The notes: a model not told the origin generated them from the sequence alone. DNA of 64,000 bases from an uncultured Cohaesibacter sp. (GCF_963682185.1 NZ_OY821667.1:3795501-3859500), one strand, 5' to 3'; positions 26,329-36,448 are shown, counted from the first letter of the stretch. Numbers and translations: made by a program.

Positions 26329-27495
26329 ATGAATGGTTCCCCTAATTCCGGATCCGGCTGCAATTTTGCGCCCTGGAGTGATCCGAAAGAAAAACCGCTG
26401 ATACGGTTTGACGCCGTCACCAAGAAATTCGGCGATTTTGTAGCTATCGACAATTTGAATTTGAAAATTTACGAGCGTGAATTTTTCGCTCTGCTTGGCC
26501 CCTCCGGCTGTGGCAAGACGACGCTGATGCGCATGCTTGCCGGTTTTGAACAACCGACCATGGGCTCCATCATGATGCGGCAGCAGCATCTGACAGACAT
26601 CCCGCCTCACAGGCGCCCCGTTAACATGATGTTCCAGTCCTATGCGCTCTTCCCGCATATGAGTGTAGAGCAGAATATCGCCTTCGGTCTCAAGCAGGAG
26701 AAACGCTCAAAAGCCGAGATCAAAGACCGAGTCGAGGAAATGATCGCGCTGGTGCAGCTTCAGGCCTTTGCCAAGCGCAAGCCGCACCAGCTTTCTGGCG
26801 GTCAGAGGCAACGCGTGGCGCTGGCCCGCTCCCTCGCCAAGAAACCCAAGCTTCTACTGCTCGATGAACCGTTGGGGGCGCTTGACAGAAAGCTGCGTGA
26901 GCAGACCCAGTTCGAGTTGATGACCATTCAGGAGAAGCTCGGTACGACCTTTGTAATCGTCACCCATGATCAGGAAGAGGCAATGACGGTGGCGAGCCGC
27001 ATTGCGCTGATGGAGCAGGGCAAGCTTGTGCAGGTTAGCACGCCACGGGAAATCTATGAAACGCCGAATAGTCGGTATGTGGCTGATTTTCTGGGCGATG
27101 TGAATATCATCGGCGGACACATTCTGGGGCCGGACGACAAGGAAGACGACATCGTTCAGCTCGCATGGCATGAAGACTATGCCCCCTTGCGCATTCGCCT
27201 GCCGCAGCCGGTCAACTTCCCTGAAAAGGGAACGGAAAGGTGGGTGGCCGTGCGTCCTGAAAAAGTGCGCATCACCAAGGACTACCCCACCGACACCCAC
27301 AATATCCTCAAGGGTAAGGTGCTCGATATCGCCTATACCGGCAACATCTCCACCTATCATGTGGAGACAGAAGACGGCCAGATCATCAAGTCGCAGGAAG
27401 CCAATCTGGAGCATCTGCATCGCCGTGCCATCACATGGGACGATGAAGTCTTTGTGCATTGGCGCGCAGGCGGCTGCGTGTTGTTGGAGCGATGA
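26329..27495 (+). CDS. potG: Polyamine ABC transporter ATP-binding protein (PotG-like)
   Basis: This 388-residue ATPase has Walker A GPSGCGKTT, signature LSGGQRQRVALARSLA, Walker B LLLLDEPLGALD and H-loop THDQEEAM, followed by a C-terminal OB-type TOBE regulatory domain (WVAVRPEKVRI). The length fits PotG/PotA. It follows the binding-protein gene across a 240-bp gap holding a terminator-like hairpin and precedes two permeases. Confidence 0.93.
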   Translation: MNGSPNSGSGCNFAPWSDPKEKPLIRFDAVTKKFGDFVAIDNLNLKIYEREFFALLGPSGCGKTTLMRMLAGFEQPTMGSIMMRQQHLTDIPPHRRPVNMMFQSYALFPHMSVEQNIAFGLKQEKRSKAEIKDRVEEMIALVQLQAFAKRKPHQLSGGQRQRVALARSLAKKPKLLLLDEPLGALDRKLREQTQFELMTIQEKLGTTFVIVTHDQEEAMTVASRIALMEQGKLVQVSTPREIYETPNSRYVADFLGDVNIIGGHILGPDDKEDDIVQLAWHEDYAPLRIRLPQPVNFPEKGTERWVAVRPEKVRITKDYPTDTHNILKGKVLDIAYTGNISTYHVETEDGQIIKSQEANLEHLHRRAITWDDEVFVHWRAGGCVLLER

Positions 27496-27499
27496 GGCC

Positions 27500-28489
27500 A
27501 TGAGCGAATTGAGCAACATCACCGAAGGGGCTGGCCTGATGACCAATGGTCAGCCGGACAGCCCGAAAACACAGCGCCGCATGAGCTTGCCAAAAAACTG
27601 GGGCCGCTGCCTGCTGATTCTGGTGCCTTATATCTGGCTGCTGGTTCTGTTTCTTGTGCCATTCATCATCGTCGTCAAGATATCCCTGTCTGACACTGCC
27701 ATTGCAATGCCACCTTATATGCCGACCTTCACTTGGTCCGAGGGCTGGGCGGGATTCTGGGATATGATTTCAGGCTGGGATCTGGAGAATTTCACATGGC
27801 TGATGGAGGATGATCTCTATTGGAAGAGTTATCTCTCCAGCCTTGAAATTGCGGTGGTGTCCAGCCTGCTGGCCTTGCTGATCGGCTACCCGATTGCCTA
27901 TTCCATGGCGCGGGCTCCCAGCGAATGGCGGCCCACACTGCTGATGCTGATCATCCTGCCCTTCTGGACGAGTTTCCTCATTCGCGTTTATGCCTGGATC
28001 GGCATCCTCAAGAAAGAGGGCCTACTCAACATGGCCCTGATGCATCTGGGCATCATTGATGATCCGCTGACGATCCTCGACACGGACATCGCGGTCTATA
28101 TCGGCATTGTCTATTCCTATCTGCCCTTCATGGTGCTGCCGCTCTATTCATCACTGGAAAAGATGGACGATTCCCTGCTTGAGGCCGCAACCGATCTGGG
28201 CTGCTCGCCCTTCAAGGCTTTCTGGCTGATCACTGTGCCGCTCTCCATGCCCGGTATTCTGGCCGGTTGCTTCCTTGTCTTCATTCCGGCAGTGGGAGAG
28301 TTCGTCATCCCCGATCTTCTGGGGGGCTCCAACACGTTGATGATCGGCAAGACCCTGTGGGTGGAATTCTTCTCCAACCGCGATTGGCCGGTGGCCTCTG
28401 CCGTTGCCGTTATCCTGCTCATCCTGCTGGTGGTGCCCATCGTGCTGTTCCAGCGGCAGCAGGAAAAGCAACAGGAAAAGGGAGCGTAA
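27500..28489 (+). CDS. potH: Polyamine ABC transporter permease (PotH-like)
   Basis: This 329-residue inner-membrane permease starts at ATG 27500 (GAGG upstream), four bases after the ATPase stop. The open frame extends far upstream inside the ATPase gene, which is not credible as coding. It has six hydrophobic segments beginning LLILVPYIWLLVLFLVPFII and an EAA loop EAATDLGCSPFKAFWLITVPLS. It pairs with the PotI-like subunit encoded next. Confidence 0.92.
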   Translation: MSELSNITEGAGLMTNGQPDSPKTQRRMSLPKNWGRCLLILVPYIWLLVLFLVPFIIVVKISLSDTAIAMPPYMPTFTWSEGWAGFWDMISGWDLENFTWLMEDDLYWKSYLSSLEIAVVSSLLALLIGYPIAYSMARAPSEWRPTLLMLIILPFWTSFLIRVYAWIGILKKEGLLNMALMHLGIIDDPLTILDTDIAVYIGIVYSYLPFMVLPLYSSLEKMDDSLLEAATDLGCSPFKAFWLITVPLSMPGILAGCFLVFIPAVGEFVIPDLLGGSNTLMIGKTLWVEFFSNRDWPVASAVAVILLILLVVPIVLFQRQQEKQQEKGA

Positions 28490-28492
28490 CTC

Positions 28493-29311
28493 ATGAGACG
28501 GTTCAGCTTTTTCAATGCCTCCGCGCTCACTCTGGGCTTTGCCTTCCTTTACCTGCCCATCGTGCTTTTAATCATTTTTTCGTTCAATGAGAGCCGGTTG
28601 GTGACGGTCTGGGGCGGCTTTTCAACCAAATGGTACAGCGCCGTATTTGCCAACAAGGGCTTCATGGATGCGGCCTGGGTCACGGTGCGGGTTGGGCTTG
28701 TTTCGGCAACGCTCGCCACCATCCTTGGCACCATGGCGGCCCTGGTGCTGGTGCGGGCAGGGCGCTTCCCCGGCAAAACGCTTTTTTCAGGCATGGTCTA
28801 TGCGCCGCTGGTGATGCCTGAAGTGATCACCGGTCTATCGCTGTTGCTGTTGTTCGTCTCGCTCGATTTCGATCGTGGCTTCTGGACGGTTATACTGGCT
28901 CATGTCACCTTCTCCATGTGTTACTCCGCCGTGGTGATATCCTCGCGGTTGGTCACATTCGACATGTCTCTGGAAGAAGCGGCCATGGATTTGGGCGCAA
29001 GCCGCATGGCGACTTTCTTCCAGATCACCGTGCCGATCATTTTGCCATCTATCGTGTCTGCATGGCTCTTGAGCTTCACATTGTCGCTGGATGATCTGGT
29101 GATCGCCTCCTTTACCTCCGGTCCGGGGGCGACGACCTTGCCCATGAAGATCTATTCTCAGGTGCGCCTTGGGGTGACCCCTGAAATCAACGCCCTTTCA
29201 ACCATCCTCGTGGTGCTGGTTTCAACGGGTGTCATCGCCGCGTCGCTTCTGACCAAACGGCGCGAAGTGCAACGCCGTCGCGAGGAGAGGGCTGCAGTTG
29301 CCGGTGGCTAA
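28493..29311 (+). CDS. potI: Polyamine ABC transporter permease (PotI-like)
   Basis: This 272-residue permease has the family start FAFLYLPIVLLIIFSFNESR and the EAA loop EAAMDLGASRMATFFQITVP, plus SLDDLVIASFTSGPG, typical of PotI/PotC. It begins 3 bp after the PotH-like stop. It completes the putrescine importer whose cargo feeds the gamma-glutamyl ligases on either side. Confidence 0.93.
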   Translation: MRRFSFFNASALTLGFAFLYLPIVLLIIFSFNESRLVTVWGGFSTKWYSAVFANKGFMDAAWVTVRVGLVSATLATILGTMAALVLVRAGRFPGKTLFSGMVYAPLVMPEVITGLSLLLLFVSLDFDRGFWTVILAHVTFSMCYSAVVISSRLVTFDMSLEEAAMDLGASRMATFFQITVPIILPSIVSAWLLSFTLSLDDLVIASFTSGPGATTLPMKIYSQVRLGVTPEINALSTILVVLVSTGVIAASLLTKRREVQRRREERAAVAGG

Positions 29312-29502
29312 AGGGGTGCTCTTTAGGTTTATGGCTTGAGCTTAGGCTTATGGCGACTTGAGAAACACCTGAATGACAAACAAGGTAGAAGAGCACGCAA
29401 CGGTCTCAGGCGCGAAACCGTTGCTTGCAAGCGGCTAACCCTGTAAGCCTGTTTATCCAATCGATCCGGGCTGCAAAGGCCAATTGAACAAACGAGACAC
29501 TC

Positions 29503-30903
29503 ATGCTGAAGACCGAAAAGACAAACCAGCAAACCATCAGCTTCAAGGCAGAGGCCGAGGCCTTCCTCAAGGCCCACCCGGATCTGGTCAAGGTGGAAAT
29601 GTTGTTGCCCCGCTTCTGCGGCTCCTTGATGGGCAAATGGTTGCCTGCAAACATGCTGACAAAGCTTGCCGATGGCGCCGTGCGCCTGCCCCGTTCCACT
29701 GCCGCGCTCGATATCTGGGGCGATGATGTGCCTGCAGTCGGCATTGCGCTGGAGAAGGGAGACCCGGATGGGGTTTGCATGCCGGTGCCTGGCACTCTGT
29801 GCATGGTGCCATGGGCCAGCGAGCCCACCGCGCAGGTGCTGGTGACCATGAAGGATCTGGTGACGGGGGAAGACTGCGGCTATGACACCCGTGGCACTCT
29901 CGCCCGAATGCAGCAGCGTTTTTCTCAAAAAGGGCTGACACCGGTCGTTGCCACAGAGCTGGAATTCTATCTCATTGATGGCGAAACAACCGCCACCGGT
30001 CATCCGCAAGGACCCATGGTGCCCGGTCTTGGCGAACGCCTGACGGGCAGTCAGGTCTATAATATGGACATCATCGCCGCCTTCGAGCCGGTTCTGGCCG
30101 AAATCTATCAGGCCTGCCAGATCCAGAATATTCCCGCCGAGACGACCATTTCCGAATTCGGTCCCGGCCAGTTCGAGATGAACCTGTTGCATGTGCCAAG
30201 CGCTCTGGAAGCGGCGGACCACTGCATGCTGTTCAAGCGGGTCGTGCGCAATGTGGCGCGCAAGCATGGCTTGGATGCCACCTTCATGGCCAAACCCTAT
30301 GCCCATTCGGCGGGGAATGGCTTCCATATCCACATGTCTGTGCAGGATGAAGAGGGCACCAACATTTTTGGCGGCGACAGTGACGTTGAGGCCAATCTGC
30401 CCTTGCGCCATGCTATCGGTGGCTTGCTCAAACATATGCGCGAATGCCAGATCCTTTATGCGCCTCATGCCAACAGCTATCGTCGCTTTCAACCCGAAAG
30501 CTATGCGCCGACGACTCCATGCTGGGGCTATGACCATCGAGCCGTGGCCATCCGCGTGCCCACCGCCAAGGGCGCAGCGGCTCGCCTTGAACATCGGGTT
30601 GCGGGGGCGGATGCCAATCCCTATCTGGTGATTGCATCCCTTCTGGCAGGCGCGCTGACCGGATTTGACGAAGCCATCGATCCAGGTGAGCCGGTTGAAA
30701 CGCTGGAGGATGTGGCAGCCAACAAGCCACTGACGCCCATCTGGCAGGAAGCCATCGCCAGTTTTGGAACTTCTGAGTGGGCCGAGGCGTTGTTCGGGCA
30801 GGATTTCCATGTCTGCTACACGCACTCGCGCGAAGCAGAGGAACGGATCGTATCGGCAGCCATCACCGATTTTGAATGCCGGACTTATCTCAGAATGGTT
30901 TGA
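29503..30903 (+). CDS. Glutamine synthetase family protein, gamma-glutamylpolyamine synthetase-like (copy 2)
   Basis: This 466-residue GS-fold ligase is paralogous to the product at 22480-23910 but clearly diverged. Motifs are TELEFYLIDG, FGPGQFEMNLLH, GFHIHMSV and EHRVAGADANPYLVIAS. It lies 190 bp after the permease and is probably read with the importer. A second ligase in the locus may act on another amine (spermidine, cadaverine, ethanolamine) or on putrescine under other conditions; the sequence alone does not say which. Confidence 0.87.
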   Translation: MLKTEKTNQQTISFKAEAEAFLKAHPDLVKVEMLLPRFCGSLMGKWLPANMLTKLADGAVRLPRSTAALDIWGDDVPAVGIALEKGDPDGVCMPVPGTLCMVPWASEPTAQVLVTMKDLVTGEDCGYDTRGTLARMQQRFSQKGLTPVVATELEFYLIDGETTATGHPQGPMVPGLGERLTGSQVYNMDIIAAFEPVLAEIYQACQIQNIPAETTISEFGPGQFEMNLLHVPSALEAADHCMLFKRVVRNVARKHGLDATFMAKPYAHSAGNGFHIHMSVQDEEGTNIFGGDSDVEANLPLRHAIGGLLKHMRECQILYAPHANSYRRFQPESYAPTTPCWGYDHRAVAIRVPTAKGAAARLEHRVAGADANPYLVIASLLAGALTGFDEAIDPGEPVETLEDVAANKPLTPIWQEAIASFGTSEWAEALFGQDFHVCYTHSREAEERIVSAAITDFECRTYLRMV

Positions 30904-31483
30904 GCAAAGGGGGACGGTGCTGCGCGTAAAAGCAACCGTCATCACCAGAATATATTCATTTATTTATAGGGTTGCACGGAAAGCCGAATATGCTTCAGGA
31001 TTGCTGTGGTGTAGGCTTGCATTATAGGGGAGAAGAGAAATGTTAGAAAATATCTATTGGATCATCTTTGGGGCGGTTATTGCTCTGGGCGCCTTCTGGC
31101 TGTTCATGATGTGGTTTCGATCGCCAAAGGATGGCCGCTGGTCTCGTGGAGGGAAATAGACCGGAGCGGACCACATATGCCAAGGGGCGGTTGCCTGAAG
31201 AGGGAAAAGCTGCGTGCTTTTCACAGGGCGCAAGGATTGGTCCCTGCCGCAAGGCGTCTTCCTGCATGACCTGACTGCCGCGTCTGGTATGTGAAAAATT
31301 CATCGGGTGACGGGGCTTAATCGGCCTGTCGTCCGGCTACGCATGTCAAACTTGCCGCTCTTACAGATTTTCCCTTGCCTCTCACAAAAGAAACTCTCAT
31401 AAATGCGCCGACGTCCGCACAGGCGATCTCTTGTGCTCCGAGGCGTCCGTCTGCAAGAAAAGCCGCACATGAGAGGATCCGCC
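30904..31483. other. Intergenic region between the polyamine locus and hisD
   Basis: Apart from the 39-codon gene at 31040-31159 I see no supported gene in this 580-bp stretch. It marks the switch from the accessory polyamine locus to housekeeping genes. Confidence 0.5.
31040..31159 (+). CDS. Small single-span membrane protein (39 aa)
   Basis: An ATG at 31040 with AGGGGAG eight to nine bases upstream opens a 39-codon frame ending in TAG at 31157-31159. The product starts MLENIYWIIFGAVIALGAFW and continues into LFMMWFRSPKDGRW, so a single hydrophobic helix of about 20 residues is followed by a short basic tail. I do not know the family. The good ribosome binding site and clear membrane-protein composition argue that it is real. 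It is separate from its neighbours by more than 130 bp on each side, so it is probably a single-gene unit. Confidence 0.55.
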   Translation: MLENIYWIIFGAVIALGAFWLFMMWFRSPKDGRWSRGGK

Positions 31484-32779
31484 ATGGCCATTCGTCTTGA
31501 CGCAACCGATAGCAATTTCGATGCCGCATTTGCTGATTTGCTGGCAATGAAACGGGAAGTCTCCGATGATGTCGATGCCATCGTCTGTGATATTATCGAT
31601 GAGGTCCGGGCGAGAGGCGATGACGCCCTTTACGATTATACCGCCAAGTTCGACCGTTTTGACGCGCGCTCAAAAGGCCTGCGCATCAGCGAGGCCGAAA
31701 TAGAAGCTGCCGTCGCCAAGGTTGATCCTGAGGTGATGAAGGCGCTGGAAATGGCCGCAGAGCGCATCCGCTCTCACCATGCACGCCAATTGCCGAAAGA
31801 CGATTTCTATGAAGACGCGCTCGGGGTTAAGCTCGGCTCGCGCTGGAACGCCATTGAGGCGGTCGGGCTCTATGTGCCCGGCGGGCTGGCGGCTTACCCC
31901 TCTTCGGTTCTGATGAATGCGGTGCCTGCCAAGGTGGCCGGTGTGGAACGCCTTGTGATGGTGGTGCCAACCCCTGATGATGTGCTCAACCCGCTGGTGC
32001 TGGCCGCAGCCAAGCTGGCTGGTGTGGACGAGATCTACCGTATCGGTGGCGCACAAGCCGTGGCAGCGCTGGCCTATGGCACGCAAAGCATTGCGCCGGT
32101 CTACAAGATCGTTGGTCCCGGCAATGCCTTTGTGGCAGCTGCCAAGCGCCGCGTCTTCGGGCTCGTGGGGATCGACATGATCGCCGGGCCATCCGAAGTG
32201 CTCATTCTGGCCGACCAGAATAATGACCCTGATTGGCTGGCTGTCGATCTGATGGCGCAGGCCGAGCATGACAAGGTGGCGCAAGCCATGTTGATCACCG
32301 ACGATGCCTCCATGGCCGACGCCGTCGAGGAAGCCGTCAAGCGGCTGCTGACCACGTTGCCAAAGGCGGAGATCGCCGGAGCGAGTTGGGCCGATTATGG
32401 CGCCGTGATCACTGTGCCCGATTGGGAAACCGGCATGGCGCTGGCCAACCGCATTGCCCCCGAGCATCTGGAGCTGGCGATGGATAACGCCCCCGATTAT
32501 CTGGACAAGGTACGCAATGCGGGCGCAGTGTTTGTTGGCCATTACACTCCGGAAGCGGTGGGCGATTATGTCGGCGGCTCCAACCATGTCTTGCCAACGG
32601 CGCGCTCGGCTCGGTTCTCATCCGGTCTTTCCACGCTTGATTTCGTCAAGCGCACATCCGTGCTTGAATGCAACGTGGAGAATCTGCGCCAGATCGGCCC
32701 TGCGGCCGTGACCCTTGCCCGTCAGGAAGGGCTGGAAGCGCATGCCCGCTCTGTTGCTAAACGACTGAACATGGAATAA
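31484..32779 (+). CDS. hisD: Histidinol dehydrogenase
   Basis: This 431-residue enzyme catalyses the last two oxidations of histidine synthesis with NAD and Zn. Marks include [52 protein letters not shown] and AEHDKVAQA, with the Zn and catalytic residues (Gln/His) in their usual places, and the C-terminal GSNHVLPT. The start at 31484 (MAIRLDA) has GAGAGG upstream and gives the standard length. It heads a conserved alphaproteobacterial cluster with the UPF0262 and phosphatase-like genes. Confidence 0.97.
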   Translation: MAIRLDATDSNFDAAFADLLAMKREVSDDVDAIVCDIIDEVRARGDDALYDYTAKFDRFDARSKGLRISEAEIEAAVAKVDPEVMKALEMAAERIRSHHARQLPKDDFYEDALGVKLGSRWNAIEAVGLYVPGGLAAYPSSVLMNAVPAKVAGVERLVMVVPTPDDVLNPLVLAAAKLAGVDEIYRIGGAQAVAALAYGTQSIAPVYKIVGPGNAFVAAAKRRVFGLVGIDMIAGPSEVLILADQNNDPDWLAVDLMAQAEHDKVAQAMLITDDASMADAVEEAVKRLLTTLPKAEIAGASWADYGAVITVPDWETGMALANRIAPEHLELAMDNAPDYLDKVRNAGAVFVGHYTPEAVGDYVGGSNHVLPTARSARFSSGLSTLDFVKRTSVLECNVENLRQIGPAAVTLARQEGLEAHARSVAKRLNME

Positions 32780-32922
32780 CTGGCCGGAAAGCTCGAATTT
32801 CGTGCTACCCCTTAAGCAGAAAGTTTGACTCAAGCAGCCAAGTTGGGCAAACATGCCTGCCGAATGCTCGGGAAAATAACGCATGGTGCAAAATGGCTGA
32901 ACGGGAAGAGGAGGTTGATCAT

Positions 32923-33459
32923 ATGCAGACCTCCGATCAGCAGCAGGGCGTAAAGTCTTGCGAAATGAATGCTCAGGATACCGGTCAGGGACCGTTTTCC
33001 CTTTGCATGATTGTGCTGGACCCGACATCCATTCAACCGGCCACTCCCGATATCGAGCATGAGCGCTCGGTAGCGATTTACGATCTTGTCGAGGAAAATA
33101 ATTTCCACCCCGTCGGTCATGACGAGGGCGGGCCCTACAGGCTCGATCTTTCCATGATCGAGCGGAAACTGGTGATGGACATCAAGCTTGAGAATGGCGA
33201 CCAGATCGCCACGCATATTCTCTCCTTGACCCCATTTCGCCGCATCATCAAGGATTATTTCCTGATCTGCGATAGCTATTATGAAGCCATAAAAACCGCC
33301 ACGCCGAGTAAGATCGAAGCCATAGATATGGGACGTCGTGGATTGCACAATGAGGGATCCCAGATCCTGCAGGCCCGTCTCGATGGGAAGATCGAAACGG
33401 ACTTTGCCACCGCGCGGCGCCTATTTACGCTGATCTGCGCATTGCATTGGCGGGGGTAG
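32923..33459 (+). CDS. UPF0262 family protein
   Basis: This 178-residue protein belongs to the alphaproteobacterial UPF0262 family, recognised by [40 protein letters not shown] and [21 protein letters not shown]. The start at 32923 is preferred because GGGAAGAGGAGG lies 8 bases upstream; an ATG at 32893 would place that site inside the gene. The function is unknown. The gene nearly always sits after hisD and before a low-molecular-weight phosphatase-like gene, as here (one base separates the stop from the next ATG). Confidence 0.9.
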   Translation: MQTSDQQQGVKSCEMNAQDTGQGPFSLCMIVLDPTSIQPATPDIEHERSVAIYDLVEENNFHPVGHDEGGPYRLDLSMIERKLVMDIKLENGDQIATHILSLTPFRRIIKDYFLICDSYYEAIKTATPSKIEAIDMGRRGLHNEGSQILQARLDGKIETDFATARRLFTLICALHWRG

Positions 33460-33460
33460 C

Positions 33461-33925
33461 ATGGTTCTTGGTCTCATTGGGCCCGATCTTCGCCCCGACT
33501 CCATATTGTTTGCCTGCGGCATGAATGCCATTCGCTCGCCGATGGCGGCAGCCCTTGCCAAACATCTTTTCCCCGGCACTTTCTATGTGCAGTCGGTCGG
33601 TGTGCGCTGTGGCAAGCCCGACCCTTTTGCTGCGGCTGTCATGGAAGAAATCGGTCTGGACATATCCGAGCATGAACCCAGCTGCTTTGATGATCTGGAA
33701 GACAGCTATTTCGACCTGATCGTCTCGCTGGCACCTGAAGCTCACCACAGGGCGCTTGAATGGAGCCGTGGGCATGCGGTGGAAACGGAATATTGGCCGA
33801 CCATGGACCCAGCTCTTGTGACAGGCTCACGCGAGCAGATCATGGATTCCTATCGTGCAGTGCGTGATGGTCTCATCGTTAAGCTCAAGGATCGCTTCGA
33901 ATGGATCACCGACATCAAGGCGTGA
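33461..33925 (+). CDS. Low-molecular-weight phosphatase family protein
   Basis: This 154-residue protein has the LMW-PTP P-loop CX5R (C19-R25, CGMNAIRSPMA) and a DP pair near residue 110 in place of the acid loop. It resembles arsenate reductase/tyrosine phosphatase relatives. The conserved position behind the UPF0262 gene suggests a shared but unknown housekeeping role. Phosphatase activity is plausible because the Cys and Arg are present. Confidence 0.85.
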   Translation: MVLGLIGPDLRPDSILFACGMNAIRSPMAAALAKHLFPGTFYVQSVGVRCGKPDPFAAAVMEEIGLDISEHEPSCFDDLEDSYFDLIVSLAPEAHHRALEWSRGHAVETEYWPTMDPALVTGSREQIMDSYRAVRDGLIVKLKDRFEWITDIKA

Positions 33926-34384
33926 CGCACCAAGGCGGGGGAAGGGCCTCGACGGCTCTGCCAGACAAAGAATTCATGAAGGTCTACTGAAGAACAGATG
34001 AGACTTTCTGCCGCTCTAACGGCAGATTTCGCGAAAAATGCGTGAAGCGATTGCACTCAAATCCGCTTTGGACTAGATTGCGCGCAATCTCATTGATAAG
34101 AACGGAATGCATCGGGTCGAATTCTTGCATGGATGCAAGCGGATTCATGCTAAAGTCAATTATCAAGCAAATCTGCGGGATGGATGGGGATTGTAGCCAA
34201 TTCGGGCGCAAGGCGCTCACGCATTGGTGGCCTTACCGTCTCGCTCCTCTTGCCAGAAGCCACAAGGGCATGTACCGAATGTGGCCAAATCGGGCAAAGG
34301 TGAAACAAAGATGAGGATTATGCGTTGTTGTTGCGCATAGTCTTTTCTAACAGAAAAACAACCTAAAAGGATTGAATTACGCTT
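33926..34384. other. Intergenic region upstream of infA
   Basis: This 460-bp stretch shows no supported gene. Close to infA there is a short inverted repeat (TATGCG 34319-34324 against CGCATA 34334-34339) followed by TCTTTTCT, which could be a weak terminator or leader hairpin. Otherwise I see nothing specific. Confidence 0.4.
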
Positions 34385-34603
34385 ATGGCGAAAGAAGAAG
34401 TATTGGAATTTCCAGGTGTTGTAACCGAATTGCTGCCAAACGCCACTTTCCGCGTGAAACTGGAAAATGACCATGAAATCGTGGCTCATACGGCAGGGCG
34501 TATGCGTAAAAACCGTATTCGCGTGCTGGCTGGCGACAAGGTTCAGGTGGAAATGACTCCATATGACCTGACCAAGGGTCGGATTACCTATCGCTTCAAA
34601 TAA
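34385..34603 (+). CDS. infA: Translation initiation factor IF-1
   Basis: This 72-residue OB-fold protein with the IF-1 signature ([57 protein letters not shown]) binds the ribosomal A site during initiation. The length and ends match the family exactly. Confidence 0.98.
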   Translation: MAKEEVLEFPGVVTELLPNATFRVKLENDHEIVAHTAGRMRKNRIRVLAGDKVQVEMTPYDLTKGRITYRFK

Positions 34604-34648
34604 GAGCTCAGCGCAAGCGGGAAGCTGTCCGCTGCGCGCTCTTGTTCT
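34604..34648 (+). terminator. Probable terminator after infA
   Basis: Directly after the stop codon, GAGC plus GCGCAAGCGG (34604-34620) can pair with CCGCTGCGCGCTC (34629-34641) with small bulges. The stem is followed by TTGTTCTGTTT. Confidence 0.55.
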
Positions 34649-34821
34649 GTTTGGCCTGTCATTCCCCCGCCAAGGGGCGGCCAACGATTTCTTGAAGGCG
34701 GTGAAAATGGCGCAAAGGTCTTTTCCTTGCGTTCAGGCCGGCCCGTTGGGGCAGGTCCATCTGTCATTGTGTAAATGCCTGATGCGCATAGGGGCCGTGC
34801 TGCCCGTTGCGCTCAAGCCCT

Positions 34822-35463
34822 ATGAATATTGATAGCGTTATGACTGATTCTCATCGCCTTGTTCTGGCGTCTGCCTCACCACGCCGTTTGCAACTGTTGC
34901 AGCAGATCGGCATTGAGCCCTATGCGCTCAAACCAGCAGATCTGGACGAAACACCGCAAAAGAACGAACAGCCGCGCGCGCTGGCCAAACGTCTTGCCGA
35001 GGCAAAGGCCGAAGCGGTTTACAAGGCCTGCAAGGATGATCCAGATCTGGCAGGGTGCTATTACCTCGCTGCTGATACCGTCGTCGCCGTGGGGCGTCGC
35101 ATCTTGCCAAAGGCAGAATTGGCAGAAGAGGCCTCCCTGTGTCTCACCCTGCTTTCAGGGCGGACCCATAAAGTCTTTTCGGGCATTTCTCTCATCACTC
35201 CGAAGGGAAAGACGCGCACCAAGGTTGTCACCACCAAAGTGCGTTTCAAGCGTCTCAACCATGATATCGACCCCTATATCGCTTCGGGCGAATGGCGCGG
35301 CAAGGCGGGCGGCTATGCCATTCAGGGCATCGCCGGAACCTTCGTGGTCAATCTTGTCGGATCTTACAGTTCGGTTGTCGGCCTGCCGCTGCATGAGACG
35401 GCGAATCTGCTGATCGGGGAGGGCTATCCCCTGCGGCTAAAATGGTTGGGAGGCGTTGAGTAA
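34822..35463 (+). CDS. maf: Maf family nucleoside triphosphate pyrophosphatase
   Basis: This 213-residue Maf protein hydrolyses (d)NTPs such as dTTP/UTP or modified nucleotides to monophosphates. Signatures: [14 protein letters not shown] at the N-terminus, AADTVVAVG with the catalytic Asp, [16 protein letters not shown] and [13 protein letters not shown]. The start is ATG 34822 or 34840, and no strong ribosome binding site separates them. It is followed by yacG, the usual alphaproteobacterial order. Confidence 0.93.
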   Translation: MNIDSVMTDSHRLVLASASPRRLQLLQQIGIEPYALKPADLDETPQKNEQPRALAKRLAEAKAEAVYKACKDDPDLAGCYYLAADTVVAVGRRILPKAELAEEASLCLTLLSGRTHKVFSGISLITPKGKTRTKVVTTKVRFKRLNHDIDPYIASGEWRGKAGGYAIQGIAGTFVVNLVGSYSSVVGLPLHETANLLIGEGYPLRLKWLGGVE

Positions 35464-35517
35464 AGCGACCAGTCTGAAGGCGCACGCCTCCTGATGCGTA
35501 TTGAGGATGAAGCAAGC

Positions 35518-35748
35518 ATGACAAAGAAACCGGAAGATGAAAAGGCGGCAGCAGGCGGCAAGGTGACCGGTATGCGTCGGTCTCGTCCCTGTCCGATCTG
35601 CTCCAAGCCCTCAACAAAAGAAAACTATCCCTTCTGCTCGGATCGCTGCAAGCAGGTCGATCTCAGCCGCTGGCTGACTGGTGTCTATGCCATTCCAGCA
35701 AGCGAAGAGGATGATCCTGACGAGAGCGATTTCGATCTGCAGGATTAA
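35518..35748 (+). CDS. yacG: DNA gyrase inhibitor / zinc protein YacG
   Basis: This 76-residue protein has the four-cysteine YacG zinc site (CPICSKPS and FCSDRCKQVDLSRWL) and an acidic C-terminal tail. YacG binds gyrase and inhibits DNA binding in E. coli. The start at 35518 is preferred for a GAGGA upstream; an ATG at 35494 in the same frame is possible. Confidence 0.92.
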   Translation: MTKKPEDEKAAAGGKVTGMRRSRPCPICSKPSTKENYPFCSDRCKQVDLSRWLTGVYAIPASEEDDPDESDFDLQD

Positions 35749-36024
35749 GGGATGCGCGCATTTTCTTTTTGAACGACAAAACAAGGACATAGTTATCTCC
35801 TTGGCTGGGTGTTAGCGGTTCTTTGGCAGTTTTTAGCGCGTGTCTTTGAAACTTTTCCTCACCAGAAGAAAAAAAATGCGAAGCCCTGTAGAAAACATCA
35901 AAAGCGCACTGGACAGGGCTATATGAACCTTCTATAACGCCGAAACAAATTGCAGGGTTGCTCTGATAACCCAAGCAAGCGCTTCTGTCAGAAAGCTTTT
36001 TCAAAGCGAAATGATAGAGCAGAT

Positions 36025-36100
36025 GCCCGGATAGCTCAGTTGGTAGAGCAGCGGATTGAAAATCCGCGTGTCGGTGGTTCGAATCCGCCTCCGGGCACCA
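36025..36100 (+). tRNA. tRNA-Phe (GAA)
   Basis: This 76-nt cloverleaf has acceptor GCCCGGA/TCCGGGC, an anticodon loop TTGAAAA with anticodon GAA at 36058-36060, T-loop GGTTCGAATCC and an encoded CCA end. Its 3' 55 bases plus one form the attachment site of the integrated element. Confidence 0.97.
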
Positions 36101-36101
36101 T
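36046..36101 (+). repeat. attL: 3' end of tRNA-Phe (56-bp direct repeat, left copy)
   Basis: The 56 bases from GAGCAGCGGATT to GGGCACCAT are repeated identically at 46375-46430. The flanks differ on both sides. This is the classical footprint of tyrosine-recombinase integration into a tRNA 3' end. Confidence 0.95.
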
Positions 36102-36448
36102 TTTCCTAAACAATCTCAATGCTTTAGAAGAACTCTTCTTCGCCCTCTCGGTTTGTGTTTTAATCTCGGACTGCTCTCGGACTGCATTTTGTATCTGCTT
36201 CAAGCCTTCCATATTATGAGTTTAGGATTCTCCGGTTGCGATGGGCAATACTTTAGTTATGAATTAAGCGGAAAAAGCATTTTTTTTATTTTGAAACGAC
36301 ACCACCTCTATGGGTTGCCTTTCTGATCTTCATATTCGAGAGATGATATCTCGAACGCAATAAATGCGCTTTGAACTTTTTATTTTTTTTCATCGGAAAA
36401 CGAAACCATTTGAGACCTCGTTAGAAAAACTGAGAACGAGGTTGAACA
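36102..36448. other. Left end of island 1, no gene seen
   Basis: AT-rich sequence of about 350 bp between the attachment site and the AlpA gene. It probably holds integrase arm sites and the AlpA promoter, but I cannot point to specific sites. Confidence 0.4.

Noticed and set aside
29329-30945. Minus-strand open frame of 538 codons opposite the second GS-like gene
   Set aside because: It is longer than the real gene but has shadow-type composition; the GS motifs are on the plus strand.
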